The notes under the pieces: generated by a model
Seen by the model: only the letters and a program-made list of their open reading frames with translations
Told to the model about the DNA's origin: nothing
Database searches by the model: none
Source: Alphaproteobacteria bacterium
GTDB taxonomy: Bacteria; Pseudomonadota; Alphaproteobacteria; ATCC43930; CGMCC-115725
Assembly (NCBI GenBank): GCA_005888515.1
Contig: VAZR01000303.1
Coordinates: 1-6,196 of the forward strand
Direction of reading: 5' to 3'
DNA length: 6,196 nt
Program-made: the position numbers and the translations under genes
In this document: positions 1 through 6,196 of the stretch, piece by piece
Position numbering within the stretch: the first letter of the stretch is position 1
How the letters are laid out: each line of letters begins with the position of its first letter

Positions 1-441
1 CAGGACATGCAGGATGTCGCGGCCTACTACGCCTCATTGAAAGGGCCGCTATTCCCGCTGCCGGTCCTCGATCCGGAGACGGTGCGCCGCGGCGGCATGA
101 TCTCCGCGGCGGGGATCACCGAAAAACAGGTGCCGGCCTGTATCACCTGTCATGGCGAGGCCGGGGCGGGGATGCTGCCGATCTTTCCTTATCTCGCCGG
201 CCAGTACGCGTCCTACACACAATACCAGATGGACGCGTTCCGCCTCGGCCGCCGGAACAACAGCCCGCTCGGCGTGATGACCGAGATCGCCAAAAAGATG
301 GACGAGGACGACATCAACGCCGTCAGCCAGTACCTTGCCTCGGTGCGGCCGCCCTGCGATTGCGGCGAATTTACCTCCAGCGCCGGGCCGGCCAGCGCCT
401 ATGTCGCACCGCCCTTGCTCGAAAACCGGGCCGGGAAGTGA
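1..441 (+). CDS. Diheme c-type cytochrome (c4/c553-like), C-terminal part, truncated by window start
   Basis: This is the C-terminal part of a periplasmic electron-transfer cytochrome; the frame is open from base 1, so the start and probably a first heme domain lie upstream. One heme-attachment motif is visible, CITCH at residues 47-51 of the fragment (bases 139-153). It is followed by the FPYLAGQY segment and by SPLGVMTEIAKKM, whose Met is the likely axial ligand. The opening residues QDMQDVAAYYASL match the end of the first domain of the next gene, so the full protein was very probably diheme. The tail carries an odd PPCDCGEF segment with two extra cysteines that the neighbour lacks. The stop at 439-441 overlaps the next gene's GTG start by four bases, so translation is probably coupled. 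The redox partner (dehydrogenase or oxidase) is not in the window. The family call is firm; the exact role is unknown. Confidence 0.88.
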   Translation, partial: QDMQDVAAYYASLKGPLFPLPVLDPETVRRGGMISAAGITEKQVPACITCHGEAGAGMLPIFPYLAGQYASYTQYQMDAFRLGRRNNSPLGVMTEIAKKMDEDDINAVSQYLASVRPPCDCGEFTSSAGPASAYVAPPLLENRAGK

Positions 442-1121
442 CCCTGCGCGCGTGCCGCGCCGTCGCCGCGGTGACAATGCTGCTCGCGGCGTCGATCGCG
501 CAGGCTCGCTCGCCCGATCTGCAGCGCGGCCGCGAGATCGCCGCGAATGGCAGCGCCGAGGGGGCCCAGGCTTGCGCCGCCTGCCACAAGCTCGACGGTG
601 CCGGCGATACCAGCGGCGCCTTTCCGCGCCTGACCCGCCAGGCCGGGTTCTACCTGTACAAGCAATTGAAGGATTACCAGACCGGGCTGCGCGACAGCCA
701 AATCATGGTCCCGATCGCGCAGCGCCTGAGCGAGGACGAGATGCAGGACGTCTCCGGCTATTACGCCTCGACCTCGGCCCCCTTCGTGCCCCCTTCGCCG
801 GGGGATAATCGATCAATCCAATATGGCGGTGTGTTGTCCGCGCTCGGCTCCGCCGAGAAGAACGTGCCGGCCTGCGTCAATTGTCACGGACAGGCCGGCG
901 CCGGTATCCCGCCGAGCTTCCCTTATCTCGCCGGCCAGTTCGCGCGCTACACCCGCGATCAGCTTGCTGCCTGGAAGGACGGGTCGCGCCGCAACGATCC
1001 GCTCAATGTGATGCGCGACATCGCGGCCCGGCTCGGTAGCGACGATGTCGCCGCTCTTGCTGAATATTTCGCCCATGCCTGGCCGCCCGACGGAAGCAAT
1101 CAGGCGCGGATCGGGCGCTGA
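438..1121 (+). CDS. Diheme c-type cytochrome, c4/c553-like, with signal peptide
   Basis: A 227-residue periplasmic diheme electron carrier. I choose the GTG at 438 because it gives a clean Sec signal peptide: MTLRACR, a hydrophobic stretch, then cleavage after AQA at about residue 23. Longer upstream starts add an arginine-rich leader that spoils it; an ATG at 477 would remove most of it. Two domains follow, each with a heme motif: CAACH at residues 46-50 and CVNCH at 146-150. Likely axial methionines are M90 (in QIMVPIAQRL) and M192 (in LNVMRDIAARL). The two-domain layout and length fit the cytochrome c4 class, which usually passes electrons to terminal oxidases or takes them from periplasmic dehydrogenases. 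The second domain closely resembles the preceding gene, indicating tandem duplication. The four-base overlap (GTGA) suggests one transcript and coupled translation. No strong Shine-Dalgarno sequence is visible; GGGAAG just before the start is weak. Confidence 0.92.
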   Translation: MTLRACRAVAAVTMLLAASIAQARSPDLQRGREIAANGSAEGAQACAACHKLDGAGDTSGAFPRLTRQAGFYLYKQLKDYQTGLRDSQIMVPIAQRLSEDEMQDVSGYYASTSAPFVPPSPGDNRSIQYGGVLSALGSAEKNVPACVNCHGQAGAGIPPSFPYLAGQFARYTRDQLAAWKDGSRRNDPLNVMRDIAARLGSDDVAALAEYFAHAWPPDGSNQARIGR

Positions 1122-1156
1122 TCGGCGGGACATGATAAACTACGCCCGATCGGCGG
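1120..1156 (+). repeat. Short direct repeat GATCGGCGG
   Basis: The nonamer GATCGGCGG occurs at 1120-1128 and again at 1148-1156, between the cytochrome and ferritin-like genes; each copy is followed within a few bases by CATG or ATCATG. It may be an operator-like pair or chance in GC-rich DNA. I assign no function. Confidence 0.3.
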
Positions 1157-1167
1157 ATCATGCGCCG

Positions 1168-1174
1168 AAGGAGG
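1168..1174 (+). promoter_or_regulatory. Strong Shine-Dalgarno site for the ferritin-like gene
   Basis: AAGGAGG lies six bases upstream of the ATG at 1181. It decides the start of the ferritin-like gene over an in-frame ATG at 1160, which lies before this site and has no comparable site of its own. Confidence 0.8.
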
Positions 1175-1180
1175 CCCGCG

Positions 1181-2135
1181 ATGTCGACGAGCTATCGCTA
1201 TACCCTGCCGGTCGAGCAGACCGAGTGGAAATTCGACGGCCATACCGACGTCACCTTCACCTGGGAATACGACGAAAACCGCGCCGGGCTGCTGCAGCTC
1301 TACTCGAAGGGGAAGCAGCAGCAATGGGATGCCGCCGACCGGATTGACTGGTCGCAGGACCTCGATCCCGAGAACCCGATGGAGATGGACGATCGGGTGA
1401 TCCAGATCCACGGCTCCGATGTCTGGAACCGCATGACCGAGAAGGAACGCCGGCAGGTGCGGCACCATTTGCAGGCGTCGCAGATCTCGCAATTCATGCA
1501 TGGCGAGCAGGGCGCGGCTGCACGACAAATTCGAGCTGGCTTATCCGATCACCCACGGGCTGCGCGCCCTGCTCGAAACCGGCCTCAGCGACAGCCGCTG
1601 GGACATGACTTATCTGACGATGCAAATCCTGATCGAAGGGCTGGCGCTAGCGGCCTTTCAGCGCATTCGCGACCAGTCGAAGAACCCTCTCGCCGCGGCG
1701 GTCAACGCCTATGTCATGCAGGACGAGGCGCGGCACGTCGCGTTTGGCCGGCTCGCCTTGCGTGACTACTACCCGCAGCTCAGCGATGCCGAGCGCAACG
1801 AGCGCGAGGAATTCGTCGTCCAGGCGTGCTGGCACATGCGGGACAGGTTCAACCAGCTGGAGGTGTGGCAGCGGCTCGGCCTGCCGATCGAGCAATGCAT
1901 CGAGATCACCGACAATTCCGAATCGATGAAGATGTTCCGCAGCCGGCTGTTCAGCCGCATCGTGCCGACGGTGAAGGATATCGGCCTGTGGGGCCCTAAG
2001 GTGCAGGAGGCCTTCGCCGCGATGGGCGCGATCGAGTTCGCCAAGACCGACGCGGCCGCGCTGCTCGACAATGACGCGCGCGTCGCCGAGGAATTCGACG
2101 CCAAAATGCGCCTGCAGGACGCCGGCGCCGCTTAG
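1181..2135 (+). pseudogene. Ferritin-like (putative diiron) protein, broken by an internal out-of-frame deletion
   Basis: I recognise a bacterial ferritin-like family related to the R2/diiron oxygenases; its substrate is not known to me. The 5' part reads from the ATG at 1181 to about 1516 (112 residues), with RIDWSQDLDPENP and ending in the conserved SQFMHGEQGA. The family then continues in another frame from about 1518 (LHDKFELAYP) to the TAG at 2133-2135. That part keeps SDSRWDMTYL, the ligand Glu in ILIEGLALAAF (1635-1637) and the second MQDEARHVAFG motif (Glu 1725-1727, His 1734-1736). From memory of homologues, about 35-40 residues between HGEQGA and LHDKFE are missing, including the first DEARH motif with one Glu and one His ligand. 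The frame change fits a loss of 3n+2 bases. As written, the 5' frame runs out to 1765 with non-homologous sequence. Homology is otherwise undecayed, so a very recent pseudogene or an assembly error are the options. Confidence 0.8.
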
Positions 2136-2151
2136 GCCGTCGCCACCTGGC

Positions 2152-2565
2152 GTGACCGAAATCGTCATCAAGGCGGGGCCGTTCGTCTTCGCCGCGCGGT
2201 TCGAGCGCGCGGCGGCGCCGGCGACCTGCGCCCGCTTCGAGGGTCTCCTGCCGTATCGCGAGCGCCTGATCCATGTGCGGTGGAGCGGCGAAGCCTGCTG
2301 GATCCCGCTGGGCGCGCTCGACCTCGGCCTCGGCCCCGAGAACGCCACGAGCTTTCCTGCGCCGGGCCAGATCCCGCTTTACCCCGGCGGCGTCAGCGAG
2401 ACCGAGATCCTCCTCGCCTATGGCGCCGTCCGCTTCGCCAGCAAGGTCGGCCAGCTCGCCGGCAACCATTTTCTGACGATCGTAGACGGCCTCGACCAGC
2501 TGCGCCCGCTCGGCGAGTTGGTCCTCTGGCACGGCGCCCAGGAAATCGAATTTAGTCGGGCGTAG
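2152..2565 (+). CDS. DUF3830 family protein, predicted cyclophilin-like fold
   Basis: A 137-residue cytosolic protein without signal peptide or membrane segment. I recognise the DUF3830 family from a run of conserved blocks: APATCARFEGLLPY (residues 22-35), HVRWSGEACWIPLG (41-54), ENATSFPAPGQIPLYPGG (63-80), SETEILLAYG (82-91) and QLAGNHFLTI (101-110). As I recall, the family has a cyclophilin-like beta-barrel fold, but no reaction is established. The GTG at 2152 is chosen because homology begins at once (TEIVIKAGPF) and the only earlier in-frame start, at 2071, lies inside the preceding gene and adds a proline/arginine-rich leader unlike the family. The start lies 16 bases after the ferritin-like stop with no clear Shine-Dalgarno site, so it may depend on upstream translation. 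It precedes the gamma-glutamyltransferase-like gene by 54 bases, which makes a shared pathway plausible but unproven. Confidence 0.85.
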   Translation: MTEIVIKAGPFVFAARFERAAAPATCARFEGLLPYRERLIHVRWSGEACWIPLGALDLGLGPENATSFPAPGQIPLYPGGVSETEILLAYGAVRFASKVGQLAGNHFLTIVDGLDQLRPLGELVLWHGAQEIEFSRA

Positions 2566-2607
2566 CGGCCCGACGCGGTAACCTGCGCGCAATTCACTGG
2601 AACTACC

Positions 2608-2614
2608 GAGGAAG
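2608..2614 (+). promoter_or_regulatory. Shine-Dalgarno site for the gamma-glutamyltransferase-like gene
   Basis: GAGGAAG lies five bases before the ATG at 2620, supporting that start. The 54-base gap from the DUF3830 stop (2566-2619) holds no visible terminator hairpin, which fits co-transcription. Confidence 0.65.
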
Positions 2615-2619
2615 CTCTG

Positions 2620-4440
2620 ATGCCCGGCTTTACGACCCGCCCCGAGATCCGCGGCACTTTCGGGGTCGTCGCGACGACCCATTGGCTCGCCTCCGCGGTC
2701 GGGATGAGCGTACTCGAGCGCGGCGGCAACGCCTTCGATGCCGCGGTCGCCGTTGGGTTCACGTTGCAGGTCGTCGAGCCGCATCTGAACGGCCCGCTCG
2801 GCGAGGCCCCGATCCTGGTCTACAGCGCGAAAAACCGGCGCTGTGACATGATCTGCGGCCAGGGCGTCGCGCCCGCCGCGGCGACGATCGCCCGCTTCAA
2901 GAGCCTCGGCCTAGACCTGATCCCCGGCACCGGGCTGCTCGCCGCGACCGTGCCCGGCGCTTTCGGCGCCTGGATGCGGCTGCTCAGCGATTACGGCACG
3001 ATGCCGCTCGGCGAGCTGATCGCCCCGGCGCTGGGCTATGCCGAGAACGGTTATCCGCTGGTCCCGCGCATCCGCGACACGATCATGAGCGTCGCAGAAT
3101 TGTTCCGCCGCGAGTGGCCGACTTCCGCGGCCGTCTATCTGCCCGGCGGTAATCCGCCGATACCCGGCAAGCTCTTCCGTAACCCAACTCTCGCGGCGAC
3201 CTACCGGCGCGTCCTTGCCGAGGCTGAAACGGGGGATGGGGGCCGTGAGCGGATCATCGACCGCGCTCGCGATGCCTGGTATCGCGGCTTTGCCGCGGAG
3301 GCGATCGACCGTTTCTGCCGCACGCAAAAGGTGTTCGACGCCTCGGGCCGGCGCCATGGCGGCCTCTTGACCGCCGACGACATGGCGCGCTGGCAGGCGC
3401 CGGTCGAGGCGCCGCTGACCTACGACTACCGCGGCTATACGGTGGTCAAGGGCGGGCCGTGGAGCCAGGGCCCGGTGCTGTTGCAGCAGCTCGCGCTCCT
3501 GCAGGGCTTCGATCTCGACGATCTCGACCCGACCGGCCCGGATTTTGTCCACCTCGTCACCGAATGCGCCAAGCTCGCTTATGCCGATCGTGAAGCCTGG
3601 TACGGCGATCCCGATTTCGTCGATGTGCCGACGGCGACCCTGTTGAGCCCGGCCTACAACGATGCCCGGCGCAAGCTGGTCGGCAATCGCGCCTCCCTGG
3701 CGCTGCGCCCGGGCAGCCCGGATGGACGCCAGCCCTATGTCCTGATCGGCGGCTTGGAGGCTGCGACCGGACCCGGTATCGGCGAGCCGACGGTCGGGAT
3801 GTATGACGGCATCGGCGAGCCGACGACGAGCCCGCTCGGCGCCGTCGCCGGCGACACCTGCCATCTCGATATTATCGACCGCTGGGGCAACATGGTCTCG
3901 GCAACCCCCAGCGGCGGCTGGCTGCAAAGCTCGCCGGTCATTCCCGAGCTCGGCTTCTGCCTCGGCACGCGGCTGCAGATCTCGTGGCTTGACGAGAAGT
4001 CGCCGTCAGGCCTCGCGCCGGGCAAACGCCCGCGCAGCACCTTGTCGCCGACCTTGGCGTTGAAGGATGGCGAGCCCTGGATGGCGTTCGGCACGCCCGG
4101 CGGCGACGGCCAGGATCAGTGGTCGACACAGCTCCTGCTGCATCATGTGCATCACGGCATGAATCTGCAGGAGGCGATCGACTGCCCGGAATTCAACAAC
4201 GAGCACGCGCCGAGCTCGTTTTATCCGCGCGCCGCCCATCCCGGCTCTCTGCTGCTCGAGGGGCGCTTCCCGGAGAAGACCCTGCATGCACTGGCCGAGC
4301 GTGGCCACAAGGTGCGCTACGGCGAGACCTGGTCGGGCGGGCGGCTGACCGCCTGCGCCCGCGAACAAACGCCCGAAGGCACCATCCTGAAGGCCGGCGC
4401 GAACCCGCGCGGCATGCAGACCTACGCGGCCGGCCGGTAG
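2620..4440 (+). CDS. Gamma-glutamyltransferase-family Ntn hydrolase, divergent leaderless subfamily
   Basis: A 606-residue protein of the gamma-glutamyltranspeptidase fold, made as one chain and expected to cut itself into large and small subunits. The large-subunit signature GGNAFDAAVA is at residues 35-44. The predicted self-cleavage and catalytic nucleophile is T413 in GDTCHLDIIDRWG (411-423), giving subunits of about 412 and 194 residues. PGKRPRSTLSPTL (467-479) and GTPGGDG (491-497) match the family's substrate-binding and oxyanion loops. There are departures from classical GGT. No signal peptide is seen, so it is probably cytosolic. The Arg-Glu pair that normally precedes the conserved Ala-Pro and holds the substrate's alpha-carboxylate reads Gln-Gly here (residues 81-82, in CGQGVAP). 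The usual Asn-Thr/Asn stretch after the nucleophile strand is ATPSGGWLQSSP (428-439). The natural substrate may therefore not be glutathione. The family call is firm; glutathione-directed activity is doubtful. Confidence 0.93.
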   Translation: MPGFTTRPEIRGTFGVVATTHWLASAVGMSVLERGGNAFDAAVAVGFTLQVVEPHLNGPLGEAPILVYSAKNRRCDMICGQGVAPAAATIARFKSLGLDLIPGTGLLAATVPGAFGAWMRLLSDYGTMPLGELIAPALGYAENGYPLVPRIRDTIMSVAELFRREWPTSAAVYLPGGNPPIPGKLFRNPTLAATYRRVLAEAETGDGGRERIIDRARDAWYRGFAAEAIDRFCRTQKVFDASGRRHGGLLTADDMARWQAPVEAPLTYDYRGYTVVKGGPWSQGPVLLQQLALLQGFDLDDLDPTGPDFVHLVTECAKLAYADREAWYGDPDFVDVPTATLLSPAYNDARRKLVGNRASLALRPGSPDGRQPYVLIGGLEAATGPGIGEPTVGMYDGIGEPTTSPLGAVAGDTCHLDIIDRWGNMVSATPSGGWLQSSPVIPELGFCLGTRLQISWLDEKSPSGLAPGKRPRSTLSPTLALKDGEPWMAFGTPGGDGQDQWSTQLLLHHVHHGMNLQEAIDCPEFNNEHAPSSFYPRAAHPGSLLLEGRFPEKTLHALAERGHKVRYGETWSGGRLTACAREQTPEGTILKAGANPRGMQTYAAGR

Positions 4441-4468
4441 CTGCAGCGGTTGACAGTTGGAGCGGCGT

Positions 4469-5023
4469 TTGCAAGAGCACCGGCAGACCGCGCGCATCGC
4501 GGTCATCATGGGTGTGTCGGGCTCGGGCAAGACGACGATCGGCCGGGCGTTGGCGCGACGGCTCGGCTGGCTTTTTCAGGAAGGCGATGCCCTGCATCCT
4601 CCGGAGAATGTCGCAAAGATGAAAGCCGGGTATCCGCTGGATGACGAGGACCGGGCTCCTTGGCTCACCGCGATCGCCGCAAAAATCGACGCATGGCGCG
4701 CCCGGGGGGATGCCGGGGTCGTCACCTGCTCTGCGCTGAAGTGGCGCTACCGCGATGTCATTATCGGCAATCGCCCGGACGTTCGGCTGGTCTATCTCGA
4801 GGGCTCGCGCAAGCTGATCGGCGAGCGGGTCGGGGCTAGGCGCGGTCATTTCATGCCCGCCAGCCTGCTCGATAGCCAGTTTGCCGCGCTGGAACCTCCG
4901 GCCCCCGAGGAACATGCGATCACCGTCTCGGTGGACGCGCCAATCGACAACGTCGTTGTGCGGATCGCCGCGGCGCTGACCGCCACCGGGCACGATCCCC
5001 GGCGATGCGCGTTGACGGGGTAA
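4469..5023 (+). CDS. gntK: Gluconokinase (thermoresistant GntK type)
   Basis: Phosphorylates D-gluconate with ATP to 6-phosphogluconate in the cytosol, feeding the pentose phosphate and Entner-Doudoroff routes. About 184 residues, near the usual family length. The P-loop is GVSGSGKT at residues 15-22. It is followed by family blocks QEGDALHPPENVAKM (37-51), LDDEDRAPWL (57-66), CSALKWRYRD (87-96), RLVYLEG (106-112) and GHFMPASLLDSQFAALEPP (126-144). No ATG fits at the 5' end: the first in-frame ATG (4508) sits at the P-loop and would remove the first beta strand. I prefer the TTG at 4469, with GGAG six bases upstream; a TTG at 4457 is the alternative and adds four residues. The start lies 28 bases after the preceding stop, so co-transcription is likely. 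The transaldolase gene 69 bases downstream supports a role in sugar-phosphate metabolism. Confidence 0.93.
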   Translation: MQEHRQTARIAVIMGVSGSGKTTIGRALARRLGWLFQEGDALHPPENVAKMKAGYPLDDEDRAPWLTAIAAKIDAWRARGDAGVVTCSALKWRYRDVIIGNRPDVRLVYLEGSRKLIGERVGARRGHFMPASLLDSQFAALEPPAPEEHAITVSVDAPIDNVVVRIAAALTATGHDPRRCALTG

Positions 5024-5080
5024 GGCGTTGATCCGAAGGATCGCGAACCCATTGATACGGCTGCCGCAATCCTGCCCCTT

Positions 5081-5086
5081 AGGGAG
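5081..5086 (+). promoter_or_regulatory. Shine-Dalgarno site for the transaldolase gene
   Basis: AGGGAG lies six bases before the ATG at 5093 and fixes the start of the transaldolase, where homology (LRTLQEYGQSVWLDFL) begins almost at once. Confidence 0.75.
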
Positions 5087-5092
5087 TAGGCC

Positions 5093-6196
5093 ATGACCAA
5101 TGCGCTCAGGACGCTTCAGGAATACGGCCAATCGGTCTGGCTCGATTTTCTCAGCCGCGATTTGCTGCGCGGCGGAGAGCTGAAACGGCTGATCGCCGAC
5201 GATGGGCTGCGCGGGATGACCTCGAACCCATCCTGGCGGTCACCGATATCCAGAACGCCGCCGATGCGCTGCGCCCAGTCTATGACCAAACCCAGGGCCG
5301 CGACGGCTATGTCAGCATCGAGGTCTCGCCCTATCTGGCGATGCAGACCGACGCCACGATTGACGAGGCGCGCCGGTTGTGGCGCGAGATCGGGCGCAAC
5401 AATCTGATGGTCAAAATACCGGCGACAAAACCGGGCTTGCCGGCGATCCGGGCAATGACGGCCGAGGGCGTCAATATCAACATCACGCTGTTGTTCTCAC
5501 AAAAAGTCTATGGCGAGGTCGCAGAGGCCTACATTTCCGGCCTGGAGGAATACGTTGCCAAAGGCGGCGACCCGCACAAGGTGGCAAGCGTTGCGAGCTT
5601 CTTCGTCAGCCGCATCGACACGATGGTTGACGAAGCGCTCGACGAGAAGATCGCCGCGGCCGCCGATCCCGCCGAAAAGGCGCGGCTCAAAGGCTTGCAG
5701 GGTAAGATCGCGATCGCCAATGCCAAGCTCGCCTATCAGATGTATCAGCGGATCTTCCGGGACGAGCGCTGGCAGCGGCTGGCCCAGCAGGGGGCTCAGA
5801 CCCAACGGTTGCTGTGGGCCAGCACCGGAACCAAAAACAAGGCCTACAGCGATGTGCTCTATGTCGAGGAGCTGATCGGCGCCGACACGATCAACACGAT
5901 GCCGCCCGCGACGATGGACGCCTTCCGCGACCACGGCCGGCTGCGGCAGAGCCTCGAAGAAGACATCCCCGGCGCCGAGGCGGCGATGAATGCCCTGGCA
6001 AAGGCCGGCATCTCGATCGACGAGATCACCGCCCGGCTGGTCGAGGACGGGGTGCGGCTATTCGCCGAAGCCGCCGACCAGCTCTACGCCGCGGTCCAGA
6101 AAAAGCGCCGCACCGCCCTCGGCGGCAAGCTCAATGCGATGAGCTACAAGCTGCCGCCGGATTTGAGCGATGCAGTCAAAACCGCGCTCGAAGATT
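5093..6196 (+). pseudogene. tal: Transaldolase, probably the N-terminal half of a transaldolase/phosphoglucose isomerase fusion; frame broken, 3' end outside window
   Basis: Transaldolase moves a dihydroxyacetone unit between sugar phosphates in the pentose phosphate pathway. The first 47 residues read from the ATG at 5093 to SNPS at about 5233, with the conserved Asp (D18) and Asn (N45). Homology then resumes in another frame at about 5233 (LAVTDIQNAADALRPVYD) and stays open to the window end. It holds the Glu of SIEVSP (5320-5322), the Schiff-base Lys of LMVKIPAT (5413-5415), the Asn of NINITLLF (5479-5481), and Ser and Arg of SFFVSRID (5596-5598, 5611-5613). From memory of homologues, about 30-35 residues starting at IFEKAI are missing; the frame change fits a loss of 3n+1 bases. 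All listed catalytic residues survive on either side, so the break removes a helical stretch rather than the active site. The tail (KKRRTALGGKLNAM, SYKLPPDLSDAVKTAL) resembles the linker of tal-pgi fusions. Recent pseudogene or assembly error. Confidence 0.82.

Noticed and set aside
335..808. Open frame on the + strand overlapping both cytochromes
   Set aside because: Its arginine/proline-rich translation has no motifs, while the other frames carry clear heme-binding sites.
1134..1139. GATAAA as a -10 promoter element upstream of the ferritin-like gene
   Set aside because: It matches the consensus at four of six positions, and the -35 position holds TCGGGC, which is unlike the consensus.
1160..1162. 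ATG at 1160 as the start of the ferritin-like gene
   Set aside because: It lies upstream of the strong AAGGAGG site and adds an arginine-rich leader not expected in the family.
1500..2135. 3' part of the ferritin-like gene as an independent gene starting at ATG 1500
   Set aside because: There is no Shine-Dalgarno site, and the first six residues are an out-of-frame reading of HGEQGA; it is the tail of the broken gene.
2911..3927. Long antisense open frame of 338 codons inside the GGT-like gene
   Set aside because: It is alanine/arginine-rich with no recognisable family and mirrors a strongly conserved + strand gene; such frames are expected at high GC.
4450..4455. TTGACA, a perfect -35 hexamer, before gntK
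   Set aside because: The hexamer 17 bases downstream is AAGAGC, with no -10 likeness, and the gap between genes is only 28 bases.
5030..5042. GATCC-GAA-GGATC hairpin after gntK as a terminator
   Set aside because: The stem is only five base pairs and no T-tract follows; the next gene starts about 50 bases on.

Overview
This is a GC-rich, gene-dense window with every supportable gene on the + strand. Codon use and the best protein matches I can make from memory point to an alphaproteobacterium, possibly of the Acetobacteraceae/Rhodospirillales or Bradyrhizobium type. That placement rests on family resemblance and cannot be fixed from sequence alone. I see no RNA genes, insertion sequences, CRISPR arrays or phage genes.

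Layout. (1) Bases 1-1121 hold two tandem, closely related c-type cytochromes of the cytochrome c4/c553 type. The first is cut by the window edge; the second starts at a GTG that overlaps the first gene's stop. (2) Bases 1181-2135 encode a ferritin-like (putative diiron) protein whose reading frame breaks near 1516, where a conserved block including one DEARH metal-ligand motif is missing. (3) Bases 2152-2565 encode a DUF3830 protein, predicted cyclophilin-like. (4) Bases 2620-4440 encode a divergent, leaderless gamma-glutamyltransferase-family Ntn hydrolase. (5) Bases 4469-5023 encode gluconokinase (gntK). (6) From 5093 to the window end lies a transaldolase, probably the N-terminal half of a transaldolase/phosphoglucose isomerase fusion. 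Its frame breaks near 5231, with the segment after the SNPS motif missing.

How the genes work together. gntK and the transaldolase form a recognisable sugar-phosphate unit: gluconate enters as 6-phosphogluconate, and the pentose phosphate pathway rearranges the carbon. The tandem cytochromes would be periplasmic electron carriers for a partner upstream of the window. The DUF3830 and gamma-glutamyltransferase-like genes are close neighbours and may share a pathway, but nothing here shows the substrate.

The most notable observation is that two otherwise well-preserved genes, about 3.7 kb apart, carry the same kind of lesion: an out-of-frame loss that I estimate at roughly 100 nt each, with intact sequence on both sides. 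Either both are pseudogenes, or, more likely in my view, the assembly has dropped short segments here. I found no convincing undescribed system. The best candidate for new biochemistry is the divergent GGT next to DUF3830.
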